A DNA stretch of 64,000 bases from Hyphococcus sp. (GTDB taxonomy: Bacteria; Pseudomonadota; Alphaproteobacteria; Caulobacterales; Parvularculaceae): NCBI GenBank assembly GCA_021776245.1, contig JAJFGF010000033.1:112534-176533 (forward strand), written 5' to 3'. This document shows positions 8,882 to 18,730 of this stretch, piece by piece. Below the pieces are notes generated by a model. It had not been told where the DNA came from. It was given only the letters and a program-made list of their open reading frames with translations, and did no database searches. Each line of letters opens with the position of its first letter. Within the stretch, counting starts at the first letter, position 1. The translations under genes were made by a program, and so were the position numbers.

Positions 8882-11389
8882 CTAAGCGGCTGCGATTGAT
8901 TTCTTTTTTTCCGTCGTAAACTCTTCGTGGTACGAACGTTCGACATTTACATTCCAAATGTCGTGATCCTCGCCAAGAATATTACGTATCGCCAGCATCG
9001 CCGTCAGCATCGAATGATCCTGGTTATTGTAGCGATGCATGCCGTTGCGTCCGACGGTCTGGAAATTCTCAAGGCCCAGGATCCATTCCTTAATCACGTC
9101 GAGCGCGGCCTGGTATTCACCATCATAAACAGGATAGGCTTTGCGCTGGCGAATAACGGCGCCATCGAGAACAGTCACGGCGTCTGCGAGACCGAGTTTT
9201 TCAAGCTCCGCCGAGGCCTGCTTGATGAGCTCTTCGTCAGTGCTTTCCCAAAGCCCGTCGCCTTCGTGGCAGAAATATTCCATGCCGATGCTGGCTTTGT
9301 CCGGCGCCGGGACCATCTCCGGCGACCAGGCGCGGAAATTTTGAATGCGCCCAACCTGAACATCCGGGCTGTGGATATAAATCCAGTTATCATCGAACGG
9401 ATCTGCGTGATCGAGAATAAGCGTAACGATGAGAAAATCGCGATATTTGAGTTTTTTCGCGGCCTCAACCACTTCGGCAGGCGGCGCAGGCTCCATACAG
9501 GCGATCAATTCGTTGATCGGCATGGTCGAAATGAAATTGTCCGCTTTCAAACGATAGGTCTCGTCCCGACCTTGCACCGACTGACGCACTTCCAGCTCGG
9601 TAATCTTGTTGCCACGGCGGAACACCCGCTCGACCTTGCTGCCCATTCTCACCGTGCCGCCATTTGACCGCACAGCTTCGCGGAACTTCTCCCACATCAT
9701 GCCGGGCCCAAGCCTTGGATATTCGAATTCCTCGATCAAGCTCGTTGTGTCGTTGGCGCCGGTCAGCGCATTCCAGACTGCTTTGGTCAGCGACAAGTTC
9801 TTGATGCGTTGCGCAGCCCAATCAGCGCGGATCTCGGTACACGGCAAGCCCCAAACTTTTTCCGTATAGGTTTTGAAGAAATGAGCAAACAAGCGACCGC
9901 CAAAACGATTGGTTACCCATTGCTCGAGATTGTCCTCAACCTTGCCGGGAAACAATTGCCATTTCAAATAACTCAGCCCAATACGCATCGCTTCAAACGG
10001 ACCCATATTGCCCAGCGCATTAAATATTTTGAGCGGATAGTCATAATAACGGCCCTGATAATAAATCCGGCTTTTGCGCGGCCGCTTGATAAAGTCGTCG
10101 CCCAGAACTTCACGCCACAAGCTCTCGACCTCAGTCACCTGGGTGAAGAAGCGGTGTCCGCCGATATCAAACCGATAGCCTTTGTAGCTTTCCGTTCGCG
10201 CGATGCCGCCCACAAGATCGCCGCTCTCCAAAACGATCGGCACATGGGTGTCGCTGTGCTTTTGCAGCTCGTAAGCCGCCGTAAGACCGGCCGGGCCGCC
10301 GCCAATGACAGCGACCGTTGTTGATCCCGGACGCAAATTGAGACGGATGGGCTGCGTGTCATGCCCGCCGATATCCGCCGGCGTTGAGGCAGGCGAAGCT
10401 TCTTTGACATGATCTGCCAGGAACGCGACATTTGTCGCCGCGCCCTCGGCGTCTAAACGATACCAATTAATCAAGCGATCCAATCCTTCTGACAACTCTA
10501 CTGTTGGCGCCCAATCAATAACGCGCCTTGCTTTTTCGATATCCGGCTGCCTGATTTTGGGGTCATCCTCCGGCAGCGCGACAAACTTCAGTTCGGATAT
10601 GGAATCCGTTTTCTCGATCATCAGCTCGGCAAGTTCTTTTACTGTAAATTCCGCCGGATTGCCGACATTGACGGGACCATGACGGCGGCCGGGAACATTC
10701 ATCAGACGGACCAGCGCCTCGATCATATCGTCAATATAACAAAATGATCTGGTCTGACTGCCGTCGCCAAAAACGGTAATCGGGGCGCCGGTCAGTGACT
10801 GCGCCAGAAAGTTGGGCACAACGCGGCCATCGTCAGGACTCATGCGCGAGCCATAAGTGTTAAATATGCGTGCAACGCGGATTTCCACGTCATATTGACG
10901 GTGGAAATCAAAAAATAACGCTTCAGCAGCGCGCTTGCCTTCATCGTAACAGGCGCGGCGTCCCGTGCAATTTACGGCGCCGACATATTCTTCGCATTGA
11001 GGGTGCCTGTCCGGATCGCCATAGACCTCGCTGGTCGACGCCTGGAGCACCCTGGCGCCGTGGGATTTCCCATATTCAAGAACATTAAGGGCGCCGACGA
11101 TGCAGGTTCGCATGGTTTCGACGGCGTCACGCTGATATTGCGGCGGTGAAGCCGGGCACGCCATGTTATAAATCTGATCAAACCCGCCTTCCGGAAGAGG
11201 TTCCTGAACATTTTGTTCAACCAGGGTAAAGCGCGGATTGACAAGCGCATCGGCGATATTCACCCGGCGGCCGGTCGTAAAATTATCGAGGCAGACGACC
11301 GTATGGCCATCGCGCAAAAGCCGATCGCACAGATGGGAGCCTATGAACCCCGCACCGCCGGTAACCAATATTCGTTTCGAACTTTGCAA
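8882..11389 (-). CDS. Bifunctional fusion: UDP-glucuronate decarboxylase-like SDR plus FAD-dependent amine oxidase-like oxidoreductase
   Basis: 835 residues. Residues 1-320 are an extended SDR: TGGAGFIGS (NAD binding), a PASPPQYQ stretch and CYDEGKR (YxxxK), all characteristic of UXS-type decarboxylases. Residues about 355-835 are an FAD protein: VIGGGPAGLTAAYEL (dinucleotide binding) and GGHRFF, like UDP-galactopyranose mutase/amine-oxidase relatives often found in polysaccharide loci. The reading frame is unbroken across the junction, with a short linker. The start is TTG at 11389: an in-frame TAG lies four codons upstream and a GGGGGA site precedes it. Probably supplies and modifies a nucleotide sugar; the reaction of the second half is unknown. 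Confidence 0.85.
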   Translation of the reverse strand: MQSSKRILVTGGAGFIGSHLCDRLLRDGHTVVCLDNFTTGRRVNIADALVNPRFTLVEQNVQEPLPEGGFDQIYNMACPASPPQYQRDAVETMRTCIVGALNVLEYGKSHGARVLQASTSEVYGDPDRHPQCEEYVGAVNCTGRRACYDEGKRAAEALFFDFHRQYDVEIRVARIFNTYGSRMSPDDGRVVPNFLAQSLTGAPITVFGDGSQTRSFCYIDDMIEALVRLMNVPGRRHGPVNVGNPAEFTVKELAELMIEKTDSISELKFVALPEDDPKIRQPDIEKARRVIDWAPTVELSEGLDRLINWYRLDAEGAATNVAFLADHVKEASPASTPADIGGHDTQPIRLNLRPGSTTVAVIGGGPAGLTAAYELQKHSDTHVPIVLESGDLVGGIARTESYKGYRFDIGGHRFFTQVTEVESLWREVLGDDFIKRPRKSRIYYQGRYYDYPLKIFNALGNMGPFEAMRIGLSYLKWQLFPGKVEDNLEQWVTNRFGGRLFAHFFKTYTEKVWGLPCTEIRADWAAQRIKNLSLTKAVWNALTGANDTTSLIEEFEYPRLGPGMMWEKFREAVRSNGGTVRMGSKVERVFRRGNKITELEVRQSVQGRDETYRLKADNFISTMPINELIACMEPAPPAEVVEAAKKLKYRDFLIVTLILDHADPFDDNWIYIHSPDVQVGRIQNFRAWSPEMVPAPDKASIGMEYFCHEGDGLWESTDEELIKQASAELEKLGLADAVTVLDGAVIRQRKAYPVYDGEYQAALDVIKEWILGLENFQTVGRNGMHRYNNQDHSMLTAMLAIRNILGEDHDIWNVNVERSYHEEFTTEKKKSIAAA

Positions 11390-12224
11390 ATGGTCCCCCT
11401 ATGCAACGACTTCAGACCCACACTGCAACTTCAGCGCCAGAAAACACCCGCAAGATGTGCTCCAAATCTCGACATCAACCTGACGGCGCGTGTGGGCTTA
11501 CGCCACGGGCCGGGATTAAATGTTATTGGTTTGCCGATTGAAGCGCCCCCATGCAGCCGACGATGCACCCGTTAACCGGTGCGATATAATGTATTACCTG
11601 TTGAAAAGGTTAATTGCCAATAGTTAATTACTGCAGTGCACACTTTGCACGCGATACGCGAAACCCGTAGCGTGGAAAAAGCACTGTCAACGTTGAAATC
11701 TACAAAAACCGGCCTGGGACAAGGCCATCGCGCCTCGACCAATTCCCGCATTAAGTGTTATAATCGATAGAGGCCACCGGCATAAAGTCGGCGGCAAACG
11801 CGCCCAAGACCCTGCCGAAATAAAAATCGGCCAAAAGAAGCGTCCCCGTTTGCGACATTCAGCGGCAAATTTCGTGGGCGCTACATATTGGATGGACGGC
11901 TCCGGGTGCCCATCCAAAGGGCGCGATAGGCATAATCCGGGCGCTAAAAGCATATCGTTTGCGGCTCTTGCCAATGGTTCAAGATGTTGAATCTTTTCGC
12001 CACAGAAACAACAATGGTTCGCCTGGAGCGCGTGAGCCGCTTGAATCTGCAATGAACCCAACGATCGTCCAATATCGTTAATTCCGATATCGGTAACAAT
12101 GTTGCATTATCGGTCAGTCTGCATATTAGATTTTTGCGGCTGCGCAGAGAAATTGCGGGCCAGACCGATTAACGCGCGCGGGCGCATGGCTGCCAGGACC
12201 GACTGGTTATTCCGGGGAAACGCT
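11390..12224. other. Long intergenic region upstream of two divergent genes
   Basis: 835 bases between the epimerase-oxidoreductase fusion (minus) and the dioxygenase-Rieske gene (plus). The stretch 11570-11640 is AT-rich and includes TATAAT at 11585-11590, so it probably holds promoters. The only long open frames here (a 124-residue minus frame at 11687-12061 and a 5' extension of the plus gene) have no ribosome site or protein-like composition. No RNA gene recognised. Confidence 0.4.
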
Positions 12225-13499
12225 ATGGCGACCGAAATTCAATTTGGCGACGACAGGAGTCCGGACGCCGGTCTTGTTGACCGGGCGCTCAATGGCGAGG
12301 TCTTTGTCATCCGCGGCGCCTATAACCGTTTTCAATTGTTCAAGACCCTGATTACGGCCAGCCTCGACGGCATTGGAAAAAGCGCCGGCGAGAACGTTGC
12401 GCGCCGCGCCGAATCGGAAGGTTTCGAGCGCATTCATGAATGGGTCGCGCCAGCGGACATCCCCGCCATGACAGACGCCGTCTATGATTCCGTCAAACCA
12501 TTAGCCTCAGGTTTTTTGACGGCATTCGTGCAACAGGCTTTTCCCGAAGCGAAAACACTCTACTATGAAGAAACGCCCAATGTCAGATTTCACATCCCCT
12601 ATGATCTGGCGCGCGCGCAAAAGGATTCCTACAAGTCATTTTCAAAAGACCATGGCGAAGGGAAAATCACCGCGCATGGACCGCATCGCGATTCCTGGCT
12701 CGACTGCCCGTCAAATGGGATTAATCTGTGGTTTGCCGTGGGTCCGGTTCGTAAGGGCAACGGTCTTACTATTTACGAGACGGATTACCAGGGCGATTTC
12801 GTTTACAAAAATAGCGGCGATATCTCGGACGGAGAAAAACTTCACCGGCCAACAACCTTTGACCTGGAGCCTGGCGATTGTGTGCTGTTTCACACCGACC
12901 AGATTCACGGCTCGGAGCTGAATCGAATCAATGAAACAAGGTTTGTCATTTCGTTTCGAATGTCATTTGGCAAACCGGTTTTTCCGAACCGCCATTACCA
13001 CAAATATGTCAACGCAGATATGGTGGGCACGCCGTTGGGGTTCATGGCGAGCCTTCCCGCGGCAATGCAGGCAAGTTTTATTCGGACCCTGCCCTGGCGG
13101 TTAAGCGAAAAGCTGTCGCCGCGCCCGAAAAAAGACATAGTCGCCGCGCCGCCGGAGACAATCGGTATTGAGCGGGACGGAAAAATTTACATTCCCATTG
13201 AGGCGGCGCCTGTCGGCGCGGTGCGCGGGGTCAGCGCCGCATATTGCGTCGCGCGGATTTCAGATAAAGAGGCCGTCGCCCTATCGCGCCGTTGTCCCCA
13301 TAGCGGCGGCGATTTCGCCAATGGCTGGATTCATGACGGTGCGGTTGTCTGTCCGTGGCATAATTTGCCGTTCGACACGAAAACCGGCCGCTCGCCATGC
13401 AAGACCCTGGCGCAGGTCCGGCGCGTAAGGTGCGATATCGTCGGCAGCGAGATCGTTATTGACCCGACCGTGAAAGAGGCCGTAGTCGAGACTGGTTAG
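12225..13499 (+). CDS. Phytanoyl-CoA-like 2-oxoglutarate/Fe(II) dioxygenase fused to a Rieske domain
   Basis: 424 residues from ATG 12225, which has a GGGGAA site; upstream in-frame ATG 12186 has none. Residues about 110-250 carry the iron facial triad H154-x-D156 and H228, and R239 as the likely 2-oxoglutarate anchor (spaced 11 residues from the distal His). Residues about 315-415 form a Rieske domain with C357-x-H359 and C376-x2-H379. Such dioxygenases hydroxylate or otherwise oxidise small molecules; they normally need no FeS donor, so the fusion is odd. It lies inside the polysaccharide locus and may modify a sugar, lipid carrier or acyl group (inference). Its stop overlaps that of the convergent gene. 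Confidence 0.8.
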   Translation: MATEIQFGDDRSPDAGLVDRALNGEVFVIRGAYNRFQLFKTLITASLDGIGKSAGENVARRAESEGFERIHEWVAPADIPAMTDAVYDSVKPLASGFLTAFVQQAFPEAKTLYYEETPNVRFHIPYDLARAQKDSYKSFSKDHGEGKITAHGPHRDSWLDCPSNGINLWFAVGPVRKGNGLTIYETDYQGDFVYKNSGDISDGEKLHRPTTFDLEPGDCVLFHTDQIHGSELNRINETRFVISFRMSFGKPVFPNRHYHKYVNADMVGTPLGFMASLPAAMQASFIRTLPWRLSEKLSPRPKKDIVAAPPETIGIERDGKIYIPIEAAPVGAVRGVSAAYCVARISDKEAVALSRRCPHSGGDFANGWIHDGAVVCPWHNLPFDTKTGRSPCKTLAQVRRVRCDIVGSEIVIDPTVKEAVVETG

Positions 13500-14458
13500 C
13501 GACCGGAGGCGTCGTCGTCGAAGTTGATCAGGCGATGGATCGCAACCCGCCGGCCATAACGTATCTGCTGATAGATGCGACCGACATATTCGCCGATTAT
13601 GCCCATAAAGACGGCATTGACCCCCGAAAAGAAAAACAGGGCGGTGATTACGGTCGTGATGCCCCGCCCAGCCGCTGTGCCTTGAATTAACACCAGGGCG
13701 ATTTGAAAAATGCCGAACAAAACGCTGACCGCGGCGATAATAAATCCCAAAATCATGATGAGCCGCAGCGGCAACCGCGAAAATGAAAAAATCATATCAT
13801 AAGCGGTGCGAAATAGTTTCCCGAGGCTGAAACTGGATTTGCCCCAGTCGCGCGATTTCCATTCATAATCGATAATAAAGGGGCGGTATCCGAGCTCGGC
13901 GAGCAACCCGCGAATAAAAGGCGCAGCGTCCGGAATGCTCAGGAGTTCATCAACGACACGCCGGTCCGCCAGCTGAAATTCTCCTACGCCGGGCTCCATG
14001 GGTTGGTCGGCGACCCTCGCCATCAAATTGTAAAACTGGGCGCGCAAGAATTTTATCACCGCGCCTTCTTGCCGTTTGGCCCGCCGCCCCGCGACGACAA
14101 GATAGCCCTCCTCCCATTTTTTGATCATATCACCCATCATGTCGATTGGGTCCTGCAGATCCGACGGCACAATCAGGAACACCGCATCGCCTTTGGTGAA
14201 GGAAAGCGCATTAAACGATGAAAGAAAGACGCCGACATTGCGCGCATTAAAAATAATTTTGAACCGATTATCCTTTTTGGCGATGTCCTCAAGGTAGGAT
14301 GCAGAATCATCGGTTGAGGCGTTATCAACTAAAATAATTTCTACGTCATAGGGCCGGAATTCATCAGTCTCGATCAGCTTGCTGACTTCCCGGTAATAAG
14401 TTTCGAGACCGGCGCCTTCATTATAAACCGGCGAAATGATGGATAATTTCTTTTTCAT
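13496..14458 (-). CDS. Dolichol-phosphate mannosyltransferase/GtrB-like family 2 glycosyltransferase
   Basis: 320 residues. The GT-A domain shows VDNASTDDS and DLQDP, the latter typical of enzymes that load a sugar onto polyprenyl phosphate. Two hydrophobic segments at about residues 230-255 and 265-290 are the usual C-terminal anchor. Its ATG overlaps the previous stop (ATGA), so it is translated with the methyltransferase upstream. Product would be a polyprenyl-phosphate sugar, used by GT-C membrane transferases and flipped by GtrA-type proteins; a gtrA gene is present at 20663. Confidence 0.85.
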   Translation of the reverse strand: MKKKLSIISPVYNEGAGLETYYREVSKLIETDEFRPYDVEIILVDNASTDDSASYLEDIAKKDNRFKIIFNARNVGVFLSSFNALSFTKGDAVFLIVPSDLQDPIDMMGDMIKKWEEGYLVVAGRRAKRQEGAVIKFLRAQFYNLMARVADQPMEPGVGEFQLADRRVVDELLSIPDAAPFIRGLLAELGYRPFIIDYEWKSRDWGKSSFSLGKLFRTAYDMIFSFSRLPLRLIMILGFIIAAVSVLFGIFQIALVLIQGTAAGRGITTVITALFFFSGVNAVFMGIIGEYVGRIYQQIRYGRRVAIHRLINFDDDASGR

Positions 14459-15735
14459 GATTTGGATTCCGGAAAAACAGTGGAGAGCTTTATGTCCGGG
14501 AATGGATTAATAATCTCCACTGGCTTTGTAACGAGGTCTCTGACAATTCCCCGCAGCTCGCCGAAAATATTCCAGGCGAATATGATGATGGCGTCGGGAC
14601 AGTCAGTTTTGAGCCGGTCAGGTGAAACAATAGGAATATCAGCGCCGGGAATGTAGCGGTTCTGCTTAAGCGGGCTGGCGTCGCAACAATATTCTATGTC
14701 GTCTGAGGAAAGTCCTAGATAGTTCAAAAGGACCGTCGCCTTGGACGCCGCCGCGTATCCGGCGATGCGTTTGCCGCTTGAGCGCCTTTCCTCGATGATT
14801 TGACGAAAGCGATTGCGCCAATCCTCAAGGCGCACGGCAAGGCCGCGCCACGCTTCGTCGTTTTGATAGGCCGCCTCGCGTTCGATTATTGCATTCACTT
14901 TGTCAGACAGGTTCGTCTCGCCGCGTTTCATCAACACCCGCAGGGTGCCGCCATGGGTTGATTGTTCATCGACGCCGATAATATTCATGCCGTTATGACG
15001 CGCCCAACAGGCTAATGGTCCAACCCCCAAATAGGTATAATGTTCATGATAGATCGTATCAAAATACATCTTCTCGATGATGTTGATGAAATGCGGAAAC
15101 TCAAAACATAAAACGCCGTCATCGGCGATCAGGTCCCGGGCCGCAAGCAAAAACCCGTTCGTGTCCGGCACGTGCGCCAGGACATTATTGCCGATGACAA
15201 ATTTCGCGGCGCCATGTTCCGATTTAATGCGCGCCGCAGTTTCATGATTGAAAAACGCCGATATCGTCGGCGCGCCGTTATTGTTGGCAATGCCTGCGAC
15301 GTTGCTGGAAGGTTCGACGCCAAGGACGCGGTGATTGTTTTTTTGCAGGGAGTTTAACAGGGTGCCGTCATTGGATCCGATCTCAACAATGAGACTGCCT
15401 TCCGCGACGCCATATTTGTTCGAAACATCGTCGGCGTAATCCGCGCAGTGCGCAATCCAGGTTTTTGATGCGCCGGACAGGTAAGTGTAATCGTCGTGAA
15501 AATGCTCTTCTGCATCAATATGGTGGACAAGCTGGACAAGTCCGCAGGACTGGCACAATGCGACTTCCAGCCGATAGCGGGGCGCGGCCTGCGCCTCACG
15601 CGGCAAACGGTTGGAAATTGGCTGTTCTCCAAGAGAAAGCGCGACAGGCCCCAGCGCACCGCAGCAAAGGCGGCAATTTTCAACCTTTCGGTCAGATCGT
15701 TTCTTTGTCGAAACCACTTGTCTCGCAACTTTCAA
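14455..15735 (-). CDS. Sugar C-methyltransferase (zinc-binding, SAM-dependent)
   Basis: 426 residues in the three-part layout of the TylC3/NovU-type family: an N-terminal zinc site (CRLCCG and CQSCG, about residues 21-65), a central SAM domain with VEIGSNDGTLL at about 114-124, and a C-terminal domain. A YHEHYTY stretch around residue 213 carries the His/Tyr residues the family uses in catalysis. These enzymes methylate carbon 3 of a 4-keto-6-deoxy nucleotide sugar. Neighbouring CDP-glucose genes (rfbG, rfbF) could provide that substrate. Start is uncertain: TTG 15735 is the longest; a GTG six codons later is possible; no ribosome site is convincing. Confidence 0.85.
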   Translation of the reverse strand: MKVARQVVSTKKRSDRKVENCRLCCGALGPVALSLGEQPISNRLPREAQAAPRYRLEVALCQSCGLVQLVHHIDAEEHFHDDYTYLSGASKTWIAHCADYADDVSNKYGVAEGSLIVEIGSNDGTLLNSLQKNNHRVLGVEPSSNVAGIANNNGAPTISAFFNHETAARIKSEHGAAKFVIGNNVLAHVPDTNGFLLAARDLIADDGVLCFEFPHFINIIEKMYFDTIYHEHYTYLGVGPLACWARHNGMNIIGVDEQSTHGGTLRVLMKRGETNLSDKVNAIIEREAAYQNDEAWRGLAVRLEDWRNRFRQIIEERRSSGKRIAGYAAASKATVLLNYLGLSSDDIEYCCDASPLKQNRYIPGADIPIVSPDRLKTDCPDAIIIFAWNIFGELRGIVRDLVTKPVEIINPFPDIKLSTVFPESKS

Positions 15736-15767
15736 AATGTAGCGCTGAATTTCTTATGTGGCGGCGT

Positions 15768-16658
15768 TCAGCCGGCTAATTCCTGCGCATAGGCTCTCAA
15801 CCGCTCTCTTAGATTGTCCAGTCCGCCAACGCCATCTGGCATGAACGGCGCCAGTTTTGTCGGCGCCGCAACGAGACACGCAGCATCAGCAATGTCGCGC
15901 GCGGGGGACTCTATTCGAGCGGCCCCGTCAGTTGCTTCGCCGATCAAAGTCAACAACTCGGCAAAAGAAACCGGCATAGAACCGCAGATATCCCAGCTTT
16001 CGGGCGCATCCGAAGCGGCCGCGGCCAAAAGGCCTCGCGCCGCATCATCGACATGGAGCCAACATCGCCGTCTTTCCAGCCCGCCGATGGTTAATGACCC
16101 GCCGGTTTTAAAGGCGTGTATCGCAGCCGGAAAGAGTCGATGCGGCGCTTCGTCAGGGCCAAACAGAAAATGCAATCGCAGACGCCATGATGCGTCAGGC
16201 AAGGCTTTTTCCACTTGCCGCCAAATCTCATCTTTGTGGCGCGCATAACTTAGATAGGGTTCACCGATGATCTGCGCTTCGCCCAACGCATAGGGCTCAA
16301 TGCCGCTGCCAATCTGGAAGAACCTGACTTTTGCTTGCGCCGCAGCCTCTAACAGAGACGATAACCAGGTCTTGTAGGTTCGCCACTGGTGAATATTACC
16401 GCGCTGCCCGCTCAGCGACGCAGAAAATTGCCGCATGGACGGCCAGGCGAGGTTCAACACGGAAATTTGCGCACCAGGATGTGCGCGCGCAGCAGCCAGA
16501 ATCTGCGGCGCAGCCTCTTCGCGCGCAAGCGGGCTTACCAACAGCTCCACAGCGGCATCGGCGCAACGCAGAACAGCCTTGCCGACGAACCCGTCTGAAC
16601 CGGTTAACAGGACGATTTTTTCCACGGTTGGTTTTTGCCGTACCCAGTTGATTATCAT
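15768..16658 (-). CDS. NAD-dependent epimerase/dehydratase (extended SDR), likely nucleotide-sugar ketoreductase
   Basis: 296 residues from ATG 16658. TGSDGFVG at residues 19-26 is the NAD(P)-binding loop and YARHK the YxxxK catalytic pair. The chain is short for a dehydratase and fits a C4-ketoreductase or epimerase acting on the methyltransferase product. It heads the three-gene minus operon 13496-16658 and lies only 46 bases from the divergent gene at 16705. Substrate is inferred, not shown. Confidence 0.75.
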   Translation of the reverse strand: MIINWVRQKPTVEKIVLLTGSDGFVGKAVLRCADAAVELLVSPLAREEAAPQILAAARAHPGAQISVLNLAWPSMRQFSASLSGQRGNIHQWRTYKTWLSSLLEAAAQAKVRFFQIGSGIEPYALGEAQIIGEPYLSYARHKDEIWRQVEKALPDASWRLRLHFLFGPDEAPHRLFPAAIHAFKTGGSLTIGGLERRRCWLHVDDAARGLLAAAASDAPESWDICGSMPVSFAELLTLIGEATDGAARIESPARDIADAACLVAAPTKLAPFMPDGVGGLDNLRERLRAYAQELAG

Positions 16659-16704
16659 CTCATGGTACGATTATTGATCGAAGCGTCAAAGAGGGGAATC
16701 TCGA

Positions 16705-18579
16705 TTGAACTCTGCCGCCAAATTAAACTGGATTCCGATAGCGCCTTTGCGGGATACGAAGGCCGTTATTTACCTTATCCTGCTGGCGGCTTTTCCACTG
16801 GTGGATTATCATTTCGGCGTCGGCAATCAGGTGGAACAATTCGCGATTATCGCGCGAATGATCGATCCAGCCTTCGCAGCTGGCGATTTTTACATCGACA
16901 ACGCCGTCGGCTTCGGTCCCCGATTTTACTACTCCAAATTCATGACGGTATTTGTCGCCGCAACCTCGATTCCGGTTGCTGTGTTTGTCATGTCTGTTGT
17001 CTTCAATTTGGCGACCGGCGTCGTGACATTTGTGTCAGCGCGCCGATTTTTGAACGCCGGCGTTCTTGCCGGCGCCGCAGCCGCAACGCTTGCAGTCACC
17101 AATAGCGGGTTTGCACTCGGCCTCGCCGGCTTTGTCCGGTTTGACAGTTTCCAGCCTGCAAGCATCGCCATCCCGATAAGTCTCGCCGGGCTTTATTTTG
17201 CTTTTTCCGGCCGGTCGATGACCGCCGCTCCGGTTTTCGCCGTCGCAAGCCTCTTTCATCCGCTCATTGGAGTTGAAATCGGCCTGATTGGTTTTGGCGC
17301 ATTTTTTCTGGCGACGGTTTTTAGCTGGAAAATGAGTAAGGAATTGATGCGTGAACTGGTCCGGCAAACCGGCGCCGGGCTCATTTTTATCATTCTCGTT
17401 ATTGCCGCCTGGGGCGTTCCGTCGCTTATGTCCGCTGCGGAGAAAATTCCCGACAAGGAATTTTTCGATATCCTGATCGCATTCCGCTCACCGCATCACT
17501 ATTTCGCGCTTGGCTTTCCCAGGACCCACTATTTTTCGTTCCTTCTTTTTTGCCTTAGCACGGGCGCATTGATTATTCACTATGCGCGTATTTTTGGACT
17601 AAAGCCGGCAAGTCAAAGCTTGATCATTGCGGCTGCCGCCGTTCTCGTTCTTTGCGCCGCGAGCGTCATTCTTGTCGATATTTATGAATCGCGAATCTAC
17701 GCGACGGCGCAGGTTTTCCGGCTGCTGTTTCTCGTTAAGTGGGTCGGCTATATCTTTATCGGCTGGATCGCAGCGCGTTGGGCTACAGATCACGGCCCCC
17801 TCGGCCTCCTCCTTGCTGCGCTCATCATGATTGGTGTCGCCGAAGCGCAACCGCGCACGCTCGCATTTGTTTTATCTTTAGGCTGGTTATCAACGCTCAA
17901 CATTTTCACTGAGCGCCCCATTCTAAAATGGGCGCTGGCGGTAATCGCGTTGGCCGGGGCTGCCTTTTTTCACAAGACGGTCGGTTCCGGCGCTGAAGCG
18001 ATGCGGGCATCAGCAGCGGCCGGCGTATTTTTTGTTGTTTTCAAATCTCCACTGAACCAGCGCACCGCTTTGATCTCGGCGTCCGTCATGACAGCGTTGC
18101 TGATCGCCTTCATTTCGGTGAACAGGACAGAACACTGGATTGATAAACGTGCGTTGACGCCTCAGTATAATTGGGCGGACATATCAGGCCAGGATGTCGA
18201 TATCGCCCGCTGGGTGCGCATTAACACGCCCAAAGGCGCCGTTTGGGCGACACCGCCCGATTTTGAATCCTTCCGCATGATCGCCGAACGTGGGATTATC
18301 GTGGACTACACCAGCATTCCGTTTGGCGATCTCGCGCTTCGCGCGTGGAAGGAACGCGTAACGACGCTATACGGCCCCATAGAGAGTTCCGGTTTCTGGG
18401 CGCTCAATAATATGAAACGGAACTATGCTGCGTCGAAAGGTGACGATTTGCGCGCAGTCATGATTGAATATGGCGCAGACTATGCGGTTCTTTATAGCGA
18501 AACGCTTTGGGACGGTCCCATATTGTATCAAAATGAAACCTATAAGGCGGTGCAGCGATATAAATCAGATCAACACTGA
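16705..18579 (+). CDS. Large polytopic membrane protein of the polysaccharide locus (DUF6798-like)
   Basis: 624 residues from TTG 16705, preceded by GAGGGG. About 12 hydrophobic segments cover residues 20-480; the last 140 residues look soluble, with WVRINTPKGAVWATPPDF and a Tyr/Asp-rich end. The N-terminal loop GNQVEQFAIIARMIDPAF and the TPKGA-PPDFE block recall membrane proteins annotated DUF6798, related in layout to GT-C enzymes; this resemblance is from memory. In context it could be a polymerase or polyprenyl-phosphate-sugar-dependent transferase. Confidence 0.65.
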   Translation: MNSAAKLNWIPIAPLRDTKAVIYLILLAAFPLVDYHFGVGNQVEQFAIIARMIDPAFAAGDFYIDNAVGFGPRFYYSKFMTVFVAATSIPVAVFVMSVVFNLATGVVTFVSARRFLNAGVLAGAAAATLAVTNSGFALGLAGFVRFDSFQPASIAIPISLAGLYFAFSGRSMTAAPVFAVASLFHPLIGVEIGLIGFGAFFLATVFSWKMSKELMRELVRQTGAGLIFIILVIAAWGVPSLMSAAEKIPDKEFFDILIAFRSPHHYFALGFPRTHYFSFLLFCLSTGALIIHYARIFGLKPASQSLIIAAAAVLVLCAASVILVDIYESRIYATAQVFRLLFLVKWVGYIFIGWIAARWATDHGPLGLLLAALIMIGVAEAQPRTLAFVLSLGWLSTLNIFTERPILKWALAVIALAGAAFFHKTVGSGAEAMRASAAAGVFFVVFKSPLNQRTALISASVMTALLIAFISVNRTEHWIDKRALTPQYNWADISGQDVDIARWVRINTPKGAVWATPPDFESFRMIAERGIIVDYTSIPFGDLALRAWKERVTTLYGPIESSGFWALNNMKRNYAASKGDDLRAVMIEYGADYAVLYSETLWDGPILYQNETYKAVQRYKSDQH

Positions 18580-18730
18580 CAAACCGAAAAATTGCCCGCC
18601 CTGTCCCGCGGGCGAAAGGGCGCGGCGCATGGCTTTTCCTGATCTGCCATGGCAAGAAATTCGCTGATACGGATAAGGATTATTGAGCGGCGGGCGCGGA
18701 TTGTCCGGTTTGCCGCCGGGAAGATGGTAA

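Noticed and set aside
11687..12061. 124-codon minus frame in the long intergenic region
   Set aside because: Composition is not protein-like (many Cys, Arg, Trp), no ribosome site, and no plausible partner.
12099..12224. N-terminal extension of the dioxygenase-Rieske gene
   Set aside because: Downstream ATG 12225 has the GGGGAA site and protein-like sequence; the extension is Cys/Arg-rich and unlike the family.
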